The position numbers and the translations under genes were made by a program. From positions 124,001 to 188,000 of the forward strand of contig NZ_JBHXHV010000002.1 of the NCBI RefSeq assembly GCF_042726155.1: a DNA stretch of 64,000 bases, in the 5' to 3' direction. Shown piece by piece: positions 8,863-16,131 of the stretch (positions are counted from its first letter, which is position 1; every line of letters begins with the position of its first letter). Origin of the DNA: Leucobacter sp042726155 (GTDB lineage Bacteria; Actinomycetota; Actinomycetes; Actinomycetales; Microbacteriaceae). The notes under the pieces are model-generated. The model was not told where the DNA came from. It searched no databases and worked only from the letters and a program-made list of their open reading frames with translations.

Positions 8863-10464
8863 TTAGTGGGCGTCCTCGAGCATGAACTTGGCGCCGAGCT
8901 CGCCGATGAGGATGGCCGGCGCGTTCGTGTTGCCCGTCGTGATGCACGGCATGATCGACGCATCGATGACGCGCAGCCCGTCGACGCCGTAGACGGCGAG
9001 TCTCGGTGATACGACGGCCGCGTCATCCACGCCCATCTTGCAGGTGCCAACCTGATGGTGGTAGGTCGCGACGGTCTCGCGCACGTAGTTCACGAGATCC
9101 TCACCGTCGCCGATCTCAGGCCCGGGGTACACCTCTGTCGCACCCCACTCGCCCGCGAGCGCCTGCTGCCTGCCGATACGCCGACACTGCTGCACCGACG
9201 CCACGAGCGAGGCGACGTCGTCTTCGTGCCCGAGCGCGTCGAGGTCGATCTGCAGCGGGTCCTCTGCGTCGGGCCCCGAGAGCGTGATCGCGCCGCGCGC
9301 CTGCGGTGTGACGAGCCCGGCCATGAACGTGAATCCGTCGTTCGAGCGCGGCTCAAGGAAGTCGCCGTACATCGGTACGGAGAAGTTGATGGGCTGGGTG
9401 TCGGGACGGTCAAGCTCGTCCCGGCTCTTCCAGAACAGGTGTGTCTGCGTGACCGACCGACCGGGCTCCGGTGGGCCGACAGGCTGCTCGGTTTCGAAGA
9501 TGACCGGCGAGAGCAGGTGATCGTGCAGGTTCTTGCCGACGCCCGGGAGGTCGACGCGGGGCTCGATGCCCACCTCGCGAAGTTCAGCGGCGGGGCCGAT
9601 CCCGGATCGCAGCAGTACCCGAGGAGAGTCGATCGCACCCGCCGCGAGCACGACCTCGTCTGCGAACAACTCGCGCAGCTCGCCCCCCTGTGAGAATCGC
9701 ACACCGAGGACGCGGGGCGGCGCGGCGTCAACGTCACCAGCCGCGTCAGCGTCGGCGGCGTCGGCGGCGTCGGCGAACAGGAGCTCGTGAACGTGGCACC
9801 CCACCTCGACGGTCACGCGGTCGCGCACGGGCTTCAAATACGCCATATAGGTGTTGAGTCGCTTACCGTCGCGCACGGTGATCTGCTCCTGCGAGACGCC
9901 GTCGAGTGAGGCGCCGTTGTAATCTGGATTGTGCTGCAGCCCCTCCTGCACGGCGGCGTCGATGATAGCCTGTTGGATCGGTGCGAGCGGATAGTCGTCG
10001 GTAATGTCGAGCAGCCCATCGGTACCGCGCAGCCCCACGCTGCCATCGCCAGCACCGTGGAAGCGTTCGATCTGCTGATACACGGGCAGCACGTCGTTCC
10101 ACGCCCAGCCGTCATTGCCGAGCGACGCCCAGTGGTCGAAATCGAGCGGCGAGCAGCGCACCCAAATCATGGCGTTCAGCGAGTGCGAGCCGCCGAGTAC
10201 TTTACCGCGGGGCAAGTGGAGGCGGTGGCCGTTCGCGCCTGGCTGCGGCACCGTGTGGTAATCCCAGTCGTCGGCGCTGTGCCAGAGCTCGCCCATGCGC
10301 ATCGGATCGTGGATCGCCGGGTTGCCGTCTTCGCCGCCCGCTTCAAGCACGGTGACCGTCACGCCGGCATCCGCCAGTCTGCGTGCGACCACTGAACCCG
10401 CTGATCCCGCACCAACAACAATGACGCTCCGAGGCTGTTCCGCCCCGCTCGACTGAACCGACAT
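8863..10464 (-). CDS. GMC family FAD-dependent oxidoreductase (choline dehydrogenase-like)
   Basis: A 533-residue flavoprotein. The FAD-binding motif is VIVVGAGSAGSVVARRL at the N terminus; the GMC signature GKVLGGSHSLNAMIWVR follows near residue 85; the second signature GAIDSPRVLLRSGIGPA is near residue 275; and the catalytic C-terminal region has TYHHQVGTCKMG (active-site His) and a closing NTNAPAILIGELGA. An Ala/Asp-rich insert (about 225-245) is unusual. AGGGAAGGAA precedes the ATG. The family oxidises primary and secondary alcohols, so it would feed the divergently transcribed aldehyde dehydrogenase at 10659. Confidence 0.92.
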   Translation of the reverse strand: MSVQSSGAEQPRSVIVVGAGSAGSVVARRLADAGVTVTVLEAGGEDGNPAIHDPMRMGELWHSADDWDYHTVPQPGANGHRLHLPRGKVLGGSHSLNAMIWVRCSPLDFDHWASLGNDGWAWNDVLPVYQQIERFHGAGDGSVGLRGTDGLLDITDDYPLAPIQQAIIDAAVQEGLQHNPDYNGASLDGVSQEQITVRDGKRLNTYMAYLKPVRDRVTVEVGCHVHELLFADAADAADADAAGDVDAAPPRVLGVRFSQGGELRELFADEVVLAAGAIDSPRVLLRSGIGPAAELREVGIEPRVDLPGVGKNLHDHLLSPVIFETEQPVGPPEPGRSVTQTHLFWKSRDELDRPDTQPINFSVPMYGDFLEPRSNDGFTFMAGLVTPQARGAITLSGPDAEDPLQIDLDALGHEDDVASLVASVQQCRRIGRQQALAGEWGATEVYPGPEIGDGEDLVNYVRETVATYHHQVGTCKMGVDDAAVVSPRLAVYGVDGLRVIDASIMPCITTGNTNAPAILIGELGAKFMLEDAH

Positions 10465-10658
10465 CGCTCATTCCTTCCCTGGCGCAGCCTCGTTGCCGCG
10501 TCGTTACTCCCGAGCCTCCCACCAGCCAATCGCGGGGTCGAGCCTGCCCGCGGCGATGTGCTCAAATCGTCAACTGCGCTGCGGCCGCAGTCAAGCTGCG
10601 CCCCGAGGTCCCCCGTACGCTTGGTCAGGAATCACACCGGACTCGAAGTGGAGACCCT

Positions 10659-12071
10659 ATGCACACCTTCGACAGCTTGCTTGCAGCTATCACCCCGACG
10701 GGCGGCGCCACCCGCGAAGTCTTCGACCCCGCAACCGGCGCCCTCATCGGCACCGCGCCGGTCGAAGACGTCGATGCGCTGAACGTCGCGATCGATCGCG
10801 CCGAGGCCGCGCAGCCCGCGTGGGCCGCCCTCGGTGACGCCGAGCGCAGCGCCGTATTGAACCGCGCGGCTGACGCGATCGAGGCCTCGGCCGAGGCACT
10901 GGCCGAGCTACTCTCGCGCGAGCAGGGCAAGCCGCTCAACGGTCCGAATGCCCGATTCGAGGTCGGCGGCTGCGTCGCCTGGACCCGCGCCGCTGCCGAT
11001 ACGCCGATGCCCGTCGAGGTGATCATCGACGACGAGTCGGGATACGCCGAGATGCATTACCGCCCGCTCGGAGTGGTCGGCGCAATCTCGCCGTGGAACT
11101 GGCCCATGATGATCTCGATCTGGCAGATCGCACCTTCGCTGCGCATGGGCAATACGGTTGTGATCAAGCCGGCTGAGACCACCTCGCTGTCGGTGCTCGC
11201 ACTCGTGAAGGTAATGAACGAGGTGCTGCCCGAGGGCGTCCTCAACATTGTTGCCGGGCCGGGTCGCACGGTCGGCGACGCGCTCACGCGCAGCCCGAAG
11301 ATCGGCAAGATCATGTTCACCGGGTCTACTCCCGTGGGCAAGCGCATTATCGAAGCGTCGGCGGCGAACGTGTCCCGACTCACGCTCGAACTCGGCGGGA
11401 ACGACGCCGGCATCGTACTTCCCGACGTTGACCCGGCGGCCATCGCCGAGGATCTGTTCTGGGGGGCGTTCATCAACACCGGCCAGACCTGCGCGGCCCT
11501 GAAGCGTTTGTACGTGCACGATTCGGTGTACGACGCGGTCGTCAGCGAGCTCGCGAAGTTCGCCGCAAACGTGCCGATGGGGGTGGGGCTCGAAGAACAA
11601 AACGTGCTCGGCCCGCTGCAGAACCGCGCGCAGTTCGATGAGGTCGATCGACTCGTCGAGTCGGCAAAGGCCTCAGGAGCACGCGTCGTGCTCGGCGGCG
11701 AACCCGATCGAGAGGCCGTCGGAAACTTCTACCCGACGACACTCATCGCCGACATCGATCCGCACAACGATCTCGTGCTCGAAGAGCAGTTCGGCCCAGC
11801 CCTCCCGATCATTCGCTACTCCGACCTCGACGAGGTCGTGAAGCTGGCGAACGAACTGGAGTTCGGCCTCGGCTCCTCCGTGTGGTCGTCGGATCGCGCA
11901 CGCGCCCTTGAGGTGGCAGCGCGTCTGCAGGCGGGCACCACGTGGATCAACTCGCACGGAGGCCTGCACCCGATGATCCCGTTCGGCGGCGCAAAGCAGT
12001 CGGGCTACGGTCGGGAGTTCGGCGTCGCCGGCCTCAAGGCCGTCGCCGAGCCGCACGTCATTAGCGGCTAG
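10659..12071 (+). CDS. NAD(P)-dependent aldehyde dehydrogenase
   Basis: A 470-residue class 1/2-type aldehyde dehydrogenase. The catalytic Cys is C278 in NTGQTCAALKRL, the general base E244 in LTLELGGNDAG, the oxyanion Asn in SPWNWPM near residue 147, and cofactor-binding VIKPAE at about 168-173. Full family length. GGAG lies upstream of the ATG. It is divergent from the GMC alcohol oxidase, which suggests sequential alcohol to aldehyde to acid oxidation (inference). A strong terminator follows directly. Confidence 0.92.
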   Translation: MHTFDSLLAAITPTGGATREVFDPATGALIGTAPVEDVDALNVAIDRAEAAQPAWAALGDAERSAVLNRAADAIEASAEALAELLSREQGKPLNGPNARFEVGGCVAWTRAAADTPMPVEVIIDDESGYAEMHYRPLGVVGAISPWNWPMMISIWQIAPSLRMGNTVVIKPAETTSLSVLALVKVMNEVLPEGVLNIVAGPGRTVGDALTRSPKIGKIMFTGSTPVGKRIIEASAANVSRLTLELGGNDAGIVLPDVDPAAIAEDLFWGAFINTGQTCAALKRLYVHDSVYDAVVSELAKFAANVPMGVGLEEQNVLGPLQNRAQFDEVDRLVESAKASGARVVLGGEPDREAVGNFYPTTLIADIDPHNDLVLEEQFGPALPIIRYSDLDEVVKLANELEFGLGSSVWSSDRARALEVAARLQAGTTWINSHGGLHPMIPFGGAKQSGYGREFGVAGLKAVAEPHVISG

Positions 12072-12085
12072 TCACGAGAAACCTG

Positions 12086-12124
12086 AAAGGGGGCGGGGAT
12101 CCAATCGGATCCCCGCCCCCTTTT
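12086..12124. terminator. Rho-independent bidirectional terminator
   Basis: A perfect 17-bp stem, left arm AAAGGGGGCGGGGATCC (12086-12102), loop AATC, right arm 12107-12123, running into TTTT on the plus strand and preceded by AAA that serves the minus strand. It separates the plus-strand aldehyde dehydrogenase from the minus-strand helicase. It is the only intergenic hairpin in the window with a clear T-run. Confidence 0.93.
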
Positions 12125-12174
12125 CGCGTAGTTCACGCCGCGCGCGACATCAGCGCGGCGTTACGAGCGCTGAG

Positions 12175-14280
12175 TTACCAGCGCGGCTTGCGCTTGCCGT
12201 CGGCGCGGTTAGCGCCGCCGTCGCGGCCGCCACGATCGTCGCGACCACCGCTGTCTCCCCGGTTCGACGACCAGCGGTCGCCGCCACCCGAGCGCCCACC
12301 GCGGTCATCACGGTTGCCGCCGTAGCCGCCAGTGCTGCCACCGCGATCGTCACGGTTGCCACCGTAGCCGCCCGAGCGCCCACCGCGATCGTCACGGTTG
12401 CCACCGTAGCCGCCCGAGCGCCCACCGCGATCGTCACGGTTGCCACCGTAACCGCCACCGGAGCGTCCGCCGCGATCGTCACGGTCGTAACCGCCACGGC
12501 CACCGCCGCTGTAGCCGCCGCGTCCACCGCCGCGTGAGCCGCGGTCTTCGAAGTCGCGGCCGCGGGGGCTCGGACCATTGTCTTCGCGGAGGTTGATCGA
12601 CTTGCCGCCGATCTGCGTGTCTTCGAGGCGCGCAACCGTCTCAGCCGAGAGCTTTGCCGGCAGCTCGACGAGCGAGAAGTCGTCGCGCACCTGGATGCGA
12701 CCGAAGTCATCGCGGGTCAACCCGCCCTCGTTCGCAATGGCGCCGATGATCTGGCCGGGCTGCACGTTCTGGCGGCGTCCGACCTCGATGCGGTACATGC
12801 GCAAATCGTCGCGGCGCTCGCGCGGCCCGCGATCCTCACGCCCGGGGCGATCGCCACGGCCACTGCCCGAGTCCTCGAGGAACTTGGCGGCCTGCTTGCG
12901 GTCACGCTCGAACTTACGATCATCGTCTTCGGTCAGCAGCAGCGGAGTCTTGCCCTGCGACACGACGGCCAGCGCGGCCGCAACGTCCGTCTCAGGAACG
13001 TCGTGGTGGCGCACGTAGTGAGCGATGATGTCGCGGAACGCGTCGATGCGGCGTGTCTCGCCGAGCGCCGAAGTGATGGCGTCGTCGAAGCGCGAGAGGC
13101 GCGTTGCATTGACCTCGTCGATCTGCGGCAGCGGCATCTGCGTGAGCGGCTGCTTCGTCGCCTTCTCGATGGCCTTCAGCAGGCGCTGCTCGCGAGGCGT
13201 CACGAAGCTGATCGCGTCGCCGCTGCGACCCGCGCGGCCGGTGCGGCCGATACGGTGCACGTACGACTCGGTGTCGATTGGCAGGTCGTAGTTGATGACG
13301 TGGCTGATGCGCTCAACGTCAAGACCGCGAGCGGCAACGTCGGTGGCAACCAGAATGTCGAGCTTGCCGTCCTTCAGCGCCTGCACGGTGCGCTCGCGCT
13401 GCGCCTGCTGGATGTCGCCGTTGATGGCGGCAGCCGAGTAGCCGCGTGCCCGAAGTTTCTCAGCGACCTGCTCGGAGTCACCGCGCGTACGGGTGAAGAC
13501 GATCATGCCGTCGAAGTCTTCGACCTCAAGAATGCGCGTGAGCGCGTCGAGCTTCTGCGTATACGAGACCACGTTGTAGCGCTGCGTGATGCTCGAGCTC
13601 GTCTGCGTCTTGCCCTGGATCTTGATCTCGCGCGGGTCGTTCAGGTACTGCTGCGAGATGCGGCGGATCTGAGCGGGCATTGTCGCGGAGAAGAGGGCGA
13701 CCTGCTTCTCCTTGGGCGTGTCGGCGAGAATCGTCTCGACGTCTTCAGCAAAGCCCATCTTGAGCATCTCATCGGCCTCATCGAGCACGAGGTACTTGAT
13801 CTGCGTGAGATCGAGCGAACCGCGCTTGAGGTGGTCCATGATTCGGCCGGGAGTGCCGACGACGATGTCTACGCCGCGGCGCAGCGCTGACAGCTGCTGG
13901 CCATAGGCCTGCCCGCCATACACGGGGAGGAGGTGAACTTCAGGGAGGTGCGTGGCGTAGCTCTCGAAGGCCTCGCACACCTGGAGCGCGAGCTCACGGG
14001 TCGGTGCGAGAACGAGTGCCTGGGGCACGCCCTGGCCGGGGGTGATACGGGAGAGGATCGGAAGTGCGAAGGCAGCGGTCTTGCCGGTGCCGGTCTGCGC
14101 GAGGCCCACTACGTCTTTACCCTCGAGGAGGGTCGGGATTGTGGCGGCCTGAATTGCGGAGGGCGTTTCGTATCCCACATCCGTCACTGCGCGGAGAACC
14201 TCGGGTGCAAGACCCAGGTCGGCGAAGGTAATGCGCTCGCCCTCGGATTCGGTGGGGGCGGCGTTTTCGGAAGAGGTCAT
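12175..14280 (-). CDS. DEAD-box RNA helicase with DbpA-like RNA-binding domain and RGG-rich tail
   Basis: A 701-residue CsdA/DeaD-type helicase. A Q-motif region precedes Walker A AQTGTGKT (61-68), PTREL (93-97), TPGR (143-146), DEAD (167-170), SAT near 195, and the C-terminal helicase motifs ARGLD and HRIGRTGRAG. A DbpA-type RNA-binding domain lies about 495-570. The tail (about 590-701) is a disordered RGG/RDDRGG repeat region. Such helicases remodel ribosome precursors and cold-shock mRNAs. The start at 14280 is preferred over an upstream ATG at 14346 because the extension has no conserved content. No Shine-Dalgarno is present and a TACACT -10 ends 6 bases before the ATG, suggesting a leaderless mRNA. 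Confidence 0.93.
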   Translation of the reverse strand: MTSSENAAPTESEGERITFADLGLAPEVLRAVTDVGYETPSAIQAATIPTLLEGKDVVGLAQTGTGKTAAFALPILSRITPGQGVPQALVLAPTRELALQVCEAFESYATHLPEVHLLPVYGGQAYGQQLSALRRGVDIVVGTPGRIMDHLKRGSLDLTQIKYLVLDEADEMLKMGFAEDVETILADTPKEKQVALFSATMPAQIRRISQQYLNDPREIKIQGKTQTSSSITQRYNVVSYTQKLDALTRILEVEDFDGMIVFTRTRGDSEQVAEKLRARGYSAAAINGDIQQAQRERTVQALKDGKLDILVATDVAARGLDVERISHVINYDLPIDTESYVHRIGRTGRAGRSGDAISFVTPREQRLLKAIEKATKQPLTQMPLPQIDEVNATRLSRFDDAITSALGETRRIDAFRDIIAHYVRHHDVPETDVAAALAVVSQGKTPLLLTEDDDRKFERDRKQAAKFLEDSGSGRGDRPGREDRGPRERRDDLRMYRIEVGRRQNVQPGQIIGAIANEGGLTRDDFGRIQVRDDFSLVELPAKLSAETVARLEDTQIGGKSINLREDNGPSPRGRDFEDRGSRGGGRGGYSGGGRGGYDRDDRGGRSGGGYGGNRDDRGGRSGGYGGNRDDRGGRSGGYGGNRDDRGGSTGGYGGNRDDRGGRSGGGDRWSSNRGDSGGRDDRGGRDGGANRADGKRKPRW
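12293..12480 (-). repeat. 42-bp in-frame tandem repeat coding for the helicase tail
   Basis: At least four copies of a 42-base unit occur at a strict period (phase-equivalent points 12309, 12351, 12393, 12435), then a diverged copy 45 bases on. Each encodes a 14-residue unit, GGRSGGYGGNRDDR or a variant. Near identity at the DNA level suggests recent expansion by slippage or unequal recombination. Confidence 0.9.
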
Positions 14281-14286
14281 CAGATA

Positions 14287-14292
14287 AGTGTA
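14287..14292 (-). promoter_or_regulatory. Candidate -10 element for leaderless helicase mRNA
   Basis: On the minus strand TACACT is followed by exactly six bases (TATCTG) and then the helicase ATG. No purine-rich ribosome-binding sequence lies in between. The placement fits transcription starting at the A of the ATG. No good -35 is visible. Confidence 0.4.
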
Positions 14293-14413
14293 CCGCGTCA
14301 CCGAGCCACTGTGGTGCGACCGCGCATACGTTACACACCGCGGCACCGAAAAGCTACCGGGAGTTCACCATTCCCGGTGGACGGGAAAGCCCCTCTGGCG
14401 CCACGACGGCAAG

Positions 14414-14425
14414 ATCGTATACGAT
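14414..14425 (+). promoter_or_regulatory. Operator 1 of the hpa cluster (GntR/FCD-type palindrome)
   Basis: The perfect 12-bp palindrome ATCGTATACGAT lies 32 bases before hpaH. The same 12 bases occur at 16091-16102 before the FAH-RraA gene, in both cases within the wider string GATCGTATACGATTT or AGATCGTATACGATTT. It overlaps a possible -10 (TATACG), so repression by steric block is expected. The obvious ligand is the GntR/FCD regulator encoded within the cluster. Confidence 0.75.
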
Positions 14426-14456
14426 TTGATCACACACGTCAGACAATGGAGGTCCC

Positions 14457-15242
14457 GTGCTCGAGCAGACTCAGATTGCAGCTATCGCAGACGAACTGGT
14501 ACAGGCAGATAAAGATCGCACGATCCTGCCCCGCCTCACCGCTCGGTACCCGGGCATGGTGATCGAAGATTCGTACGCCATTCAGAAGGAATGGTCGGAT
14601 CGCCGCATCGCCGCCGGGGCGCGCCTCGTCGGGCATAAGATCGGCCTCACCTCGCGAGTCATGCAGGTCGCCACGGGCATTTCCGAACCCGACTACGGCG
14701 TGATTCACGACGACATGGTGCTCGAGTCCGGTTCGACTATTGAATTCGACAAGTTCTCGAACGTGCGCATCGAAGTGGAACTCGCATTCGTGCTTGCAAA
14801 ACCACTCACGGGACCGAATGTCACGCTGTTCGACGTGCTCGACGCAACCGCGTATGTCGCGCCAGCGCTCGAGGTACTGAATTCGCATCTCGAACTCGAG
14901 GGACGCACCATCGTTGACACCATCAGCGACAACGCCGCAATGGGCGCCATGGTGATCGGGGGGCGGCCGGTGAGGGTCGACGAACTCGACCTCACCTGGG
15001 CGAAGGCGTTGCTCTACCGCAACGAGGCCATCGAAGACTCGGGGGTCGCCGGGGCCGTACTCGGTCACCCGGCGCTCGGCGTCGCCTGGCTCGCCAACAA
15101 GCTCGCTCAGCACGGACAGACTCTCGAAGCTGGCGAGATCATCCTCGCCGGCTCATTCACGAAGCCGATGTGGGTGGAGCGCGGCGATACCGTGCACGCT
15201 GACTATCACGAGCTGGGGTCGGTGACATGCCGCTTCGTATGA
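14457..15242 (+). CDS. hpaH: 2-oxo-hept-4-ene-1,7-dioate hydratase
   Basis: A 261-residue hydratase of the FAH/HpcG fold. It adds water to 2-oxo-hept-ene-dioate to give 4-hydroxy-2-oxoheptanedioate in homoprotocatechuate breakdown. The divalent-metal ligands expected for this family are visible as E106 and E108 (RIEVELAF) and E139 (APALEVL), and K61 in GHKIGLTS is the conserved active-site Lys. Length is usual for the family. GTG at 14457 follows GGAGG at 14448-14452. It is the first gene of the hpa cluster and overlaps hpaI by 16 bases. A 2-hydroxypenta-2,4-dienoate hydratase would look similar; the HpaI/HpaE/HpaD neighbours decide for HpaH. Confidence 0.9.
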   Translation: MLEQTQIAAIADELVQADKDRTILPRLTARYPGMVIEDSYAIQKEWSDRRIAAGARLVGHKIGLTSRVMQVATGISEPDYGVIHDDMVLESGSTIEFDKFSNVRIEVELAFVLAKPLTGPNVTLFDVLDATAYVAPALEVLNSHLELEGRTIVDTISDNAAMGAMVIGGRPVRVDELDLTWAKALLYRNEAIEDSGVAGAVLGHPALGVAWLANKLAQHGQTLEAGEIILAGSFTKPMWVERGDTVHADYHELGSVTCRFV

Positions 15243-16042
15243 ATCTCCCCGAGACACTGCGGGATCGCCTGGCGTCCGCAGACCGCGCGCTCATCGGCCT
15301 GTGGGCCTCTGCGAGCAGCCCGGTGACCGCAGAGATTGTCGCCGGCAGCGGTTGCGATTGGGTACTGCTCGACGCTGAGCACTCCCCCAACGGGCTCGAA
15401 TCGGTGCTCGCGCAGCTGCACGCCATGTCGGGGTACCCCGTCGCGCCGCTCGTGCGGGTACCTTTCGGCGACACCGTACTCATCAAGCAGTTTCTCGATC
15501 TAGGCGCACAAAACCTGCTCGTGCCGATGGTCGATTCAGCCGAACAGGCCGAACAGATCGTGCGGGCGGTGCGCTACCCACCGCGAGGTGTGCGGGGCGT
15601 GGGCTCGGCGCTTGCGCGTTCGGCCCGTTGGAACCGCGTCGACGGCTACCTCGGTCGCGCAGACGAAACGATCAGCCTCACGGTGCAGATCGAGTCGGCG
15701 GCGGCGGTTGCCGACGCCGAGCGAATCCTCGCGGTCGACGGCGTCGATGCAATCTTCATCGGGCCATCAGATCTCGCGGCGTCGATGGGACTGCTCGGGC
15801 AGCAGAACCACCCGGACGTCGTGGCTGCGGTGCTCACCACGATCGAATGTGCGGTCGCGGCGGGCAAACCCGCAGGTGTAAACGCGTTCGTTCCCGAGGA
15901 TGCCGAGCGATACATCGCCGCGGGTGCCTCGTTCGTCGCCGTGGGCGCAGACGTCGCGATTCTCGCCCGCCAGACGGAGGCCCTGGTCGCTCGTTTCGCA
16001 GCGCCCGAACGCGGCACTCGCGACGCTCGCGCCTCGTACTAA
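15227..16042 (+). CDS. hpaI: 4-hydroxy-2-oxoheptanedioate aldolase (HpaI)
   Basis: A 271-residue class II pyruvate aldolase that cleaves 4-hydroxy-2-oxoheptanedioate to pyruvate and succinate semialdehyde. Residues known from E. coli HpaI (H45, R70, Q147, E149, D175) appear at a constant +7 offset: H52 (DAEHSPN), R77 (LVRVPF), Q154 and E156 (TVQIESA), D182 (IGPSDLA). All catalytic and metal ligands are therefore present. It starts inside the end of hpaH (16-base overlap), so the two are translationally coupled; the second hpa operator lies 49 bases after its stop. Confidence 0.93.
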   Translation: MPLRMNLPETLRDRLASADRALIGLWASASSPVTAEIVAGSGCDWVLLDAEHSPNGLESVLAQLHAMSGYPVAPLVRVPFGDTVLIKQFLDLGAQNLLVPMVDSAEQAEQIVRAVRYPPRGVRGVGSALARSARWNRVDGYLGRADETISLTVQIESAAAVADAERILAVDGVDAIFIGPSDLAASMGLLGQQNHPDVVAAVLTTIECAVAAGKPAGVNAFVPEDAERYIAAGASFVAVGADVAILARQTEALVARFAAPERGTRDARASY

Positions 16043-16090
16043 CCCGTCACAACCGCGAGTTGTTCGCCAGCTCTTCACAACACTCCGCAG

Positions 16091-16102
16091 ATCGTATACG
16101 AT
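16091..16102 (+). promoter_or_regulatory. Operator 2 of the hpa cluster (GntR/FCD-type palindrome)
   Basis: A second exact copy of the palindrome ATCGTATACGAT, 29 bases before the FAH-RraA gene. It marks an internal promoter that would drive the FAH-RraA, gntR, hpaE, hpaD and permease genes independently of hpaH-hpaI. Confidence 0.75.
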
Positions 16103-16131
16103 TTCAAATACAACGAAGGATCGAGGCTACG

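Noticed and set aside
8800..8863. CTAACCC/GGGTTAG pair between the EthD-like and GMC genes
   Set aside because: Seven base pairs with a 50-base loop and overlapping both stop codons; judged chance rather than a terminator.
12293..12480. Possible CRISPR array
   Set aside because: The 42-bp units are contiguous without unique spacers and encode the helicase tail in frame.
13003..13890. Long plus-strand frame opposite the DEAD-box helicase
   Set aside because: Antisense shadow; the helicase motifs lie on the other strand.
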